Source: JANOXC01 sp031418215 (GTDB taxonomy: Bacteria; Bacteroidota; Bacteroidia; AKYH767-A; OLB10). Taken from it: a DNA stretch of 23,396 nt. A program made the translations under genes and the position numbers. The DNA is taken from the NCBI GenBank assembly GCA_031418215.1, contig JANOXC010000038.1:1-23396 (forward strand), in the 5' to 3' direction. The notes below the pieces were generated by a model, which made no database searches, had not been told where the DNA came from, and saw only the letters and a program-made list of their open reading frames with translations. Numbering within the stretch: position 1 is the stretch's first letter; the number at the start of each line of letters is the position of its first letter. Below, piece after piece: positions 15,425-20,979 of this stretch.

Positions 15425-15435
15425 TGCATATAAAT

Positions 15436-15464
15436 AAAAAAGCGCCTAAAAAGACGCTTTTTTT
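15436..15464 (-). terminator. Intrinsic terminator of the anchored-protein gene
   Basis: Minus strand: AAAAAAAGCG, then a loop region containing TTTTT, then CGCTTTTTT. The core GCG/CGC is extended by an A/T stem on the outside and by CT/AG on the inside with one mismatch, and a T-run follows. It lies 20 bases after the stop of the 15485-16621 gene. The outer A/T symmetry means it could also work in the opposite direction. Confidence 0.75.
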
Positions 15465-15484
15465 ATTATCAATTTTTGAATTAT

Positions 15485-16621
15485 TTATTTGTTCGGGGCA
15501 TCGCTGATACCTGGAAAAGGTTCTGATGTAGTTTGAAGTGCTGAAATCGGCATTTTAAGTGCGATAACAGGAACCCACACTGATTTTACGTCTGTATTGG
15601 GCATACTCAAACGGTAATAAGAAACGCCGGATGATGGCTTGGTATCGAGGAGTGCATAGGCTTTTAATTCATTGCTTTTGCCGGCGGCTTTAACCATTCC
15701 GACCTCTTCAAATGTATAGGTATCAAGACTTCTTTCAATTTTGAAATAGTCAGTTCCTTCTTCTCTGCCGGTAAACCAGTTCAGCATAATATTTTTTCCT
15801 TGTGCCTCAGCCGTAAAGCTTAATAATTGCAATGGGAGTGTTCTGCCACGCATGGTAGACCTTATCATCAGGTTGTCCATAATGGCTTTGCCTTTTGCGC
15901 CACCATTCATCTCATCACCAATAATAATGGGGTCAGTTTCATTCCACCATAGATTACCGCCAAATTCACTTTGATTGGACCATACGGCAACATTTTCAAC
16001 AAATATTTCTCCTTTTGCTTCTTGTGGGTTATAAAGAAAACGGTAGTTCCTATAAATAGTATCCTGTGGAACTTCATAACGTGTTATTTCATCTACTGAC
16101 CGAATTTTACCATCATCTCCTTTGACATTATATTTGATAACGATCCTGTTTCCTTTCATCCCAAAATTAAAATAGCTGCCCCGGGTGAAAAAACTTCCAC
16201 TTTCTTCGAAACTGCGAAAATCAATACTGATATCAATTCCGTTGATGTTAAATATTTTTTCTGCAGTGATAAACATATTGATGTTGCGGCCATTATTTCC
16301 TGCACTCAATCCATTTGTATTATCTCTTCCTCCCGGAATAACAGATGCACTGAGATTAATTTTTTCTGCTGAGGGCCCAATGTCGGATTGCATCGGCAGA
16401 TTTTGATCCCATTCAAAACCACAGATTATTTCTCCATTGTTAATAGGATCTGTAGCTAACATATCTAGTTTTGTTGCAGCATTGGAATTTTTTAGATCAG
16501 CTTGATTCAAACCAATAAATAGATAACTCATCATGAATGCAATGGAAAAACAGGCTACTAGCAACGTCCCCTTTTGCAGGGTTTTTAATTTATGCTGTGG
16601 GCGTAATCTGTTCGTTTTCAT
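15485..16621 (-). CDS. Membrane-anchored protein with jelly-roll-like and fibronectin-like domains
   Basis: Protein of 378 residues, no assigned function. A basic N-terminus (residues 1-17) precedes one hydrophobic helix (about 18-38) with no obvious cleavage site, so a signal anchor placing the rest outside the cytosol is likely. Residues about 66-257 look like a concanavalin/LamG-type jelly roll ('FNINGIDISIDFRSFEESGSFF', 'WWNETDPIIIGDEMNGGAKGKAIMDNLMI'). Residues about 262-353 match the Bacteroidota fibronectin-like module 'LPLQLLSFTAEAQG ... NWFTGREEGTDYFKIERS ... YYRLSMPNTD'. In many secreted proteins that module is followed by a type IX sorting domain; here the chain ends 25 residues later without one. 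It is the last gene of a signalling cluster, 104 bases after a 67-residue membrane protein, and is closed by a strong terminator. Confidence 0.7.
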   Translation of the reverse strand: MKTNRLRPQHKLKTLQKGTLLVACFSIAFMMSYLFIGLNQADLKNSNAATKLDMLATDPINNGEIICGFEWDQNLPMQSDIGPSAEKINLSASVIPGGRDNTNGLSAGNNGRNINMFITAEKIFNINGIDISIDFRSFEESGSFFTRGSYFNFGMKGNRIVIKYNVKGDDGKIRSVDEITRYEVPQDTIYRNYRFLYNPQEAKGEIFVENVAVWSNQSEFGGNLWWNETDPIIIGDEMNGGAKGKAIMDNLMIRSTMRGRTLPLQLLSFTAEAQGKNIMLNWFTGREEGTDYFKIERSLDTYTFEEVGMVKAAGKSNELKAYALLDTKPSSGVSYYRLSMPNTDVKSVWVPVIALKMPISALQTTSEPFPGISDAPNK

Positions 16622-16650
16622 TAAGCTGCTTTATTTTTTTCAAATAAGAC

Positions 16651-16662
16651 GTATTGCAATAC
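16651..16662. promoter_or_regulatory. Perfect 12-bp palindrome upstream of the anchored-protein gene
   Basis: GTATTGCAATAC is a perfect palindrome centred about 35 bases before the ATG at 16621, inside a larger AAGACG (16646-16651) / CGTCTT (16674-16679) inverted repeat. It could be an operator or RNA stem. A palindrome of this size is expected several times by chance in 23 kb, so support comes only from its position. Confidence 0.25.
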
Positions 16663-16725
16663 AAGTTGATTGGCGTCTTTGAATAGTATTGTTATAAATT
16701 AATTCTTAAAAGTAAATCCCTTAGG

Positions 16726-16929
16726 TTATTTTAAATTATAGTGAACCGCTTTTTCAGTTGGTTGGCTACTTTTAGCTTTAACTTCCTTGGTTTGCATCAT
16801 ATATATATACATGACACTTGCAGTTGTTAATGCAGCTATGGATCCTCCAGTCACGATGTAACGGAGTTTCTCTTTCACAGTGATCCGCTGTGTCATTCTT
16901 AAAACCGGTTTGTGGTTTCTTAATTTCAT
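16726..16929 (-). CDS. Small one-helix membrane protein of the signalling cluster
   Basis: A 67-residue protein I do not recognise. It has a strongly basic N-terminus (MKLRNHKPVLRMTQRITVKEKLR), one hydrophobic helix at about residues 25-45 containing 'GGSIAALTTASVMYIYMM', and a short polar tail. By the positive-inside rule the N-terminus is cytosolic and the tail periplasmic. It begins 22 bases after the stop of the receiver-AAA+ gene, so it is very likely co-transcribed with the relay genes. A membrane tether or small sensor subunit for the relay is possible, but this is inference from position only. A spurious reading frame is less likely given the clear topology and the tight spacing. Confidence 0.6.
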   Translation of the reverse strand: MKLRNHKPVLRMTQRITVKEKLRYIVTGGSIAALTTASVMYIYMMQTKEVKAKSSQPTEKAVHYNLK

Positions 16930-16951
16930 TGATAGGAAATAAATTTTGTTG

Positions 16952-18121
16952 TTAGGCTGTTACAAATGTTAAGTCGTCAAGGGTAATGGTATGATTCTCC
17001 GACATCAATGCTGCACGTTCTATTATAGCCTTAAGCTCACGAACATTTCCCGGCCAACTATACTCAAGCATAAACTTGCATGCTTCTTTAGAGATTACGT
17101 GCTCCGCCAAACGATTTTGCATGGCGAAATCATTTAAAAAGTGTCTTGCAAGCAACAGTATATCATCTCCTCGCTCTTTTAATGGTGGAAGATGAATCAA
17201 GAAGCCTTGCAAGCGGTAAAATAAATCTTCTCTGAAACGGCCATCCTTCACTTCCTGGTGCAGGTTCTTATTGGTTGCAGCAATTAACCGGAAGTTAAGT
17301 TTCATTATTTTATTACTGCCTATACGTGATATTTCCTTCTCCTGGAGGACGCGCAGAAGTTTTGACTGCAGGCTCATATCCATTTCACCAATCTCATCAA
17401 GGAAGATGGTTCCTTCATGCGACTCTTCAAATTTTCCAATTCTCTTTTCTCTTGCATCAGTAAATGCTCCTTTTTCATGCCCAAACAATTCACTTTCTAC
17501 AAGCTCATTTGGTATGGCACCCATGTTTACAATTACGAATGGCTTACGTGCTCGGTCAGAATTATAATGAAGGGCCTTGGCAACAAGTTCTTTTCCTGTT
17601 CCGCTTTGTCCGGTAATCAATACCATCATGTTGTTCTTCTCCACTTTCTGGATTAAACGCAGCGTTCTCAAAATAGCATTGCTGTTACCTATAATATTCG
17701 AATATTTATTTCGGTCAATGATCTGGTCTTTCAATAATTCCACCTCTTTTCGAAGTGTCACATTCATCGCCAGGTTATTTACTGATCTTTCAATATCAGC
17801 AATCATGTTCTCTGATTTTAAAATGTAATCCTGAGCACCCTTACGGTAACAGCTAATTACCACTTCAACACTTTCCTGACCTGAGCAAATCACTACCATG
17901 ATGTTTTGATCAAAAGACTTGATTTTGTCCATCAGGGTTAAACCATCCATTCCCGGAAGGTTATAATCGACGGTTACAATATCCGGCCTTAAATGCAGAT
18001 TTGCAATGCAATCTTCCGCATTTGTGAAATGATGTATTTCAAATTTATCATTCTTTGAAAGTGATTGTTTCATTAAAGTCGCCACCATGATGTCGTCTTC
18101 AACAAGGAATATTCTGGCCAT
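16952..18121 (-). CDS. Receiver-AAA+ sigma-54 activator-like response regulator lacking a DNA-binding domain
   Basis: NtrC-like protein of 389 residues. The receiver domain (1 to about 118) has acidic residues E8/D9/D10, phosphoacceptor D52 in 'VTVDYNLPGMDG', switch residue S80 and K102. The sigma-54-interaction AAA+ domain (about 140-370) has Walker A 'GQSGTGKE' (171-178), the sigma-54 contact loop as GAFTDA (218-223, instead of the usual GAFTGA), Walker B 'IFLDEIGE' (D242, E243), and 'SWPGNVRELK' near the end. The protein stops about 20 residues later ('LTFVTA'), where family members normally continue into a Fis-type helix-turn-helix. It could act from solution, as described for some HTH-less activators such as FlgR, or have another AAA+ role. 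It follows the Hpt gene by 61 bases and precedes the small membrane protein by 22. Confidence 0.9.
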   Translation of the reverse strand: MARIFLVEDDIMVATLMKQSLSKNDKFEIHHFTNAEDCIANLHLRPDIVTVDYNLPGMDGLTLMDKIKSFDQNIMVVICSGQESVEVVISCYRKGAQDYILKSENMIADIERSVNNLAMNVTLRKEVELLKDQIIDRNKYSNIIGNSNAILRTLRLIQKVEKNNMMVLITGQSGTGKELVAKALHYNSDRARKPFVIVNMGAIPNELVESELFGHEKGAFTDAREKRIGKFEESHEGTIFLDEIGEMDMSLQSKLLRVLQEKEISRIGSNKIMKLNFRLIAATNKNLHQEVKDGRFREDLFYRLQGFLIHLPPLKERGDDILLLARHFLNDFAMQNRLAEHVISKEACKFMLEYSWPGNVRELKAIIERAALMSENHTITLDDLTFVTA

Positions 18122-18182
18122 ATAATTAGATATTATGTAGTAGTCTTAATTTAGTTTTTAATATTTCGAATTGTTGTGTTTG

Positions 18183-18563
18183 TTATGCTAAACCATTTTT
18201 TATTTCTTCTTCTAACTCTTTGAAGGCAACAGCACAAACTGATTTGATGTTATCAAGTAACATTTGAATTTCACCACTGTCGATTTTTTTTGTAGCGATT
18301 TCTTCAATTTTAGCAGCACAATGATTTAGTTCTTTTAGACCAACGTAATTAAAAGAAGGCTTTATCTTATGAGCGAGCATACGCAGGTGTTCCCAATCTC
18401 TGGCTGTATAGCATTGTTCCATTTCAGAAATAGATTTTGGCGCCGAAGTAAGAAACAGACTGAGAAATTCTTTATAAAAGACGTCGTTGCCATCACTGAT
18501 CTCACGGAGGAAATCAAGATTGGTGTAGTTTGTTGTTTGCATATTTATAATATTTAATTGCAT
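18183..18563 (-). CDS. Hpt-domain phosphotransfer protein
   Basis: Stand-alone histidine phosphotransfer protein of 126 residues, predicted all-helical. The active site is 'LAHKIKPSFNYVGL' with H65 as the phosphorylated His, and 'HxxKPS' is the usual Hpt signature. It should shuttle phosphate between receiver domains and has no kinase activity of its own. The first codon overlaps the stop of the upstream two-receiver gene (TAATG), which supports the 18563 start and translational coupling. ATG 18542 (MQTTNYTNLDF) is a possible alternative. The coupling makes the two-receiver protein its most likely direct partner, passing phosphate on to the receiver of the downstream AAA+ protein or back. These partner assignments are inferred from order and family behaviour. 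Confidence 0.9.
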   Translation of the reverse strand: MQLNIINMQTTNYTNLDFLREISDGNDVFYKEFLSLFLTSAPKSISEMEQCYTARDWEHLRMLAHKIKPSFNYVGLKELNHCAAKIEEIATKKIDSGEIQMLLDNIKSVCAVAFKELEEEIKNGLA

Positions 18564-19561
18564 TAGTTGTTTTTATCCTTAGATTGCATGACAGGTTGCC
18601 ATTTGGAGATCATCTGGCGTAGTGTTTCTTCTTTAAATGGTTTTGATAAATAATCATTCATCCCTGAACGGATGCATTTTTCTTTTTCGTCAGGGCTACT
18701 ATGGGCAGTCATTGCAATAATGGGTACAGAAGTGTTTTTGAGTTCCCCTCGGATGGTTTTTGATGCTTCATACCCATTCATTCCCGGCATTTCAATATCC
18801 ATTAGCACCATATCGAACTTCGATGAAGTAAATTGCGTAATGGTATCAATGCCATTGGATGTAAAGGTCATTTGCAATCCTAGCTTCGTAATCATTTTCT
18901 CAATGATGAATCGATTGATATCATTGTCTTCAGCTATTAATATATGGAATTGACTCAGATAACCTTCAGCCTTTGTCGTTTGGGCAATAATTAACTGTTC
19001 AGCTTTTCTTTCTGCCACGGGAATTTCTGTATTGATATCTTGAAGTATTTCTTTTTCTACGTTTAACAGGTTATTTAGTTGACTAATGATTGTTTTCAAC
19101 CGCCCTTCAATTTCGATCAGCCTTTTTTCAGGAGATATAACAGTTCTGTTATGATGAGCTTGGTGCAACCGTAACAAATGATTGAAGCATTTAGTAATTA
19201 TTAACGGCGTGATGTCTTTTTTGGAAAGGTGATCACTGATCCCCATCTTCTGCGTTTCTTTTAGTTGATGAGGGCGAGCATCGGGCATCAACATAATTAC
19301 GTGTGGCTTGCCACTACTCATCTTGCATTGTGCAATTAAGCCAATGTCATTGGAATTATCAGGAATAGTGGATGCTATTATGATGAAGTTAAAGGAGTAT
19401 ATGGAAGCCAATGTTAAAGCATCCTTCATATCTTCAGCATATTTCAATTGCGAATTGTTGCAGGTTGCCTGCATCATTTTACTTAGCATCATTCGATCGG
19501 TAGTGTTGTTTTCTACCAAGAGAATTTGTAATTTTTGCGTTATTGTATTATTTGTGTTCAT
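18563..19561 (-). CDS. Two-receiver protein: pseudo-receiver plus canonical receiver
   Basis: Protein of 332 residues. The N-terminal segment (about 11-130) has the receiver outline ('LQILLVENNTTDRMML', 'ISDHLSKKD' with K114), but the acidic pair reads E17-N18-N19 and the phosphoacceptor position in 'FNFIIIASTIPD' is A63, so it cannot be phosphorylated in the normal way. A charged helical linker follows (about 140-200; 'EKRLIEIEGRLKTIISQLN', coiled-coil-like). The C-terminal receiver (about 205-325) is complete: E211/D212, phosphoacceptor D255 in 'MVLMDIEMPGMNGYEA', Thr in 'IIAMTAHSS', Lys in 'NDYLSKPF'. The second domain resembles receivers from hybrid kinases. The gene starts 9 bases after the single-receiver gene and its stop overlaps the Hpt start. 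The first domain may serve dimerisation or docking. Confidence 0.88.
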   Translation of the reverse strand: MNTNNTITQKLQILLVENNTTDRMMLSKMMQATCNNSQLKYAEDMKDALTLASIYSFNFIIIASTIPDNSNDIGLIAQCKMSSGKPHVIMLMPDARPHQLKETQKMGISDHLSKKDITPLIITKCFNHLLRLHQAHHNRTVISPEKRLIEIEGRLKTIISQLNNLLNVEKEILQDINTEIPVAERKAEQLIIAQTTKAEGYLSQFHILIAEDNDINRFIIEKMITKLGLQMTFTSNGIDTITQFTSSKFDMVLMDIEMPGMNGYEASKTIRGELKNTSVPIIAMTAHSSPDEKEKCIRSGMNDYLSKPFKEETLRQMISKWQPVMQSKDKNN

Positions 19562-19570
19562 TATTCAGAT

Positions 19571-20023
19571 TCAAGGCTTATGAAGCAGGTGTTGTTCAGG
19601 ATGCGCGCATAAATTCCAGTAATTACCCAGTATAGCAATTGCTGAGATAAATTTTTCAAAGGATACCGGTTTTAAAATGTATCCGGCTACATTTAATTTG
19701 TAAGCTTCTGTTTTATCATTTTCATCATTGGAAGTTGAAACAACAAAGACACTGATGGATTTGAAATCAGGGTCGTTTCTCAATTCCTGGATAAATTCAA
19801 GGCCGTTCATTTTTGGCATGTTAATATCCGTTAGTATGATTTGAGGTGTAGGGTTTAATTTTGGCTTTCCATTGATTCCTTTCAACATATTAAGTGCTTC
19901 TACACCATTGAAAGCTATATACAGTGGATTGGTGATATTGTTTTTCTTGAATGCCCGCTGGACATTCATCACATCAATATGGTCGTCTTCAACCAATAAA
20001 ATGGGAATTGCTGAATCGCTCAT
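19571..20023 (-). CDS. Single-domain response regulator (Rcp1-like)
   Basis: A 150-residue receiver domain without an output domain. Key residues: E12/D13/D14, phosphoacceptor D66 in 'IILTDINMPKMNGLEF', the Ser/Thr switch in 'VFVVSTSNDE', and Lys in 'GYILKPVSFEKF'. The pattern 'ILTDINMPKMNGLEFIQELR' and the Asn/Asp-rich loop after 'VVSTS' are typical of Rcp1-like regulators, which often partner with phytochrome-type or other hybrid histidine kinases encoded nearby; no kinase is present here. It is the first gene of the relay cluster, 9 bases before the two-receiver gene. Its role is probably to accept phosphate from a distant kinase and pass it to the Hpt protein, like Spo0F, though a stand-alone output by protein binding is possible. 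Confidence 0.9.
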   Translation of the reverse strand: MSDSAIPILLVEDDHIDVMNVQRAFKKNNITNPLYIAFNGVEALNMLKGINGKPKLNPTPQIILTDINMPKMNGLEFIQELRNDPDFKSISVFVVSTSNDENDKTEAYKLNVAGYILKPVSFEKFISAIAILGNYWNLCAHPEQHLLHKP

Positions 20024-20047
20024 TGTTTGGTCCTAATTGTTGGATTG

Positions 20048-20067
20048 AACATTTTATTTCAAATGTT
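20048..20067. promoter_or_regulatory. Inverted repeat upstream of the relay operon
   Basis: AACATTT-TATTTC-AAATGTT, perfect 7-base arms around a 6-base spacer, 25-44 bases before the ATG of the first relay gene. It could be a binding site for a dimeric regulator or a leader stem. A second hairpin (AAGGGC-TTTGT-GCCCTT) lies at 20097-20113. No TAnnTTTG box with normal spacing was found here. Confidence 0.3.
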
Positions 20068-20172
20068 TTACACGAATAAGCTAAAAAGGTTACAGCAAGG
20101 GCTTTGTGCCCTTTGTAAGTTAGTTAATTGAGCTTTTAAAAAGGAGCTGATTTCGGCAAAATCTTACAAGAA

Positions 20173-20212
20173 AAAAGCCTGTATTCTTGATTTTTTAAGA
20201 ATATAGGCTTTT
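20173..20212 (-). terminator. Strong intrinsic terminator after the LOG-family gene
   Basis: A 16-bp stem (AAAAGCCT then TATTCTT side, one G-T wobble at 20181) around an 8-base loop GATTTTTT. On the minus strand the stem is followed by T residues (CTTTTTTCTTG). It begins 15 bases after the LOG gene stop and separates the uvrA-LOG unit from the relay operon. Confidence 0.85.
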
Positions 20213-20226
20213 CAGAATTTATGCGA

Positions 20227-20946
20227 TTAAAAATTCGGTTTTAGTAAATATTTAGAATAAAAACTGTCGATTACCACAACGGCTTCCTCTGCAGTGTCAA
20301 CAACTGTAAAAAGTTTGAGGTCTTCAGCATTGATGTTCCCTTCTTCAATCATGCGTGTTTTGATCCATTCATAAATGCCCTGCCAGTAATCTTTTCCAAC
20401 TAAAACGATGGGAAACTTACCTATTTTTTTTGTTTGAATTAAAGTAAGGGACTCAAATAATTCATCCAATGTTCCAAAACCACCAGGTAGGGCAATAAAT
20501 CCCTGTGAGTACTTAATGAACATAAGTTTACGCACAAAGAAATAATCAAAAACAAGTAGCTTGTCATTGTCAATGTATGGATTGGATGATTGCTCAAAAG
20601 GTAATTTAATATTCAAACCTACAGATTTTCCGTTGGCTTTTTGTGCGCCTTTATTAGCAGCTTCCATGATGCCCGGACCGCCGCCGGTTATTATGCCGTA
20701 TCCTTCACTTGTTAAACGGAAGGCAATATCTTCTGCAAGTTGATAGTATTTGTTCTCAGGTTGTGTACGAGCTGACCCAAAAATACTCACACAAGGGCCG
20801 ATCTTGCTCATTTTTTCAAATCCTTCTACAAACTCAGCCATTATTTTAAAGATCTGCCAGGTATTATCGGCTTTCACTTCCTGCCAGTTTTTGTCTACAA
20901 ATGCTTTCCTGATTTTTGCTTCTTCTGATGTCATAGTATTATTCAA
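20227..20946 (-). CDS. LOG-family protein (putative nucleotide-5'-monophosphate phosphoribohydrolase)
   Basis: Rossmann-fold protein of 239 residues of the TIGR00730 / lysine-decarboxylase-like group. Characteristic motifs: 'VSIFGSART' (53-61), 'GGGPGIMEAANKGA' (88-101), R138-K139 and 'PGGFGTLDE' (153-161), which form the nucleotide-binding and catalytic site of LOG enzymes that split the N-glycosidic bond of (cytokinin) riboside monophosphates. 'Lysine decarboxylase' labels for this family are misannotations. The N-terminal ~50 residues form a helical extension ('EEAKIRKAFVDKNWQEVKAD') seen in the longer bacterial subtype. The physiological substrate in this organism is unknown. It begins 33 bases after the uvrA stop on the same strand, so it is probably transcribed with uvrA, and it ends at a strong terminator. 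Confidence 0.9.
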   Translation of the reverse strand: MNNTMTSEEAKIRKAFVDKNWQEVKADNTWQIFKIMAEFVEGFEKMSKIGPCVSIFGSARTQPENKYYQLAEDIAFRLTSEGYGIITGGGPGIMEAANKGAQKANGKSVGLNIKLPFEQSSNPYIDNDKLLVFDYFFVRKLMFIKYSQGFIALPGGFGTLDELFESLTLIQTKKIGKFPIVLVGKDYWQGIYEWIKTRMIEEGNINAEDLKLFTVVDTAEEAVVVIDSFYSKYLLKPNF

Positions 20947-20979
20947 TGTAGAAAATTAAACGTAAATTGATGAATAAAG

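Noticed and set aside
20088..20113. GGGCAC ... TTGC on the minus strand ahead of the relay operon, resembling a sigma-54 -24/-12 promoter.
   Set aside because: The spacing between GG and GC is 12 rather than 10 bases, and sigma-54 promoters tolerate almost no change in spacing. The sequence is also explained by the AAGGGC/GCCCTT hairpin.
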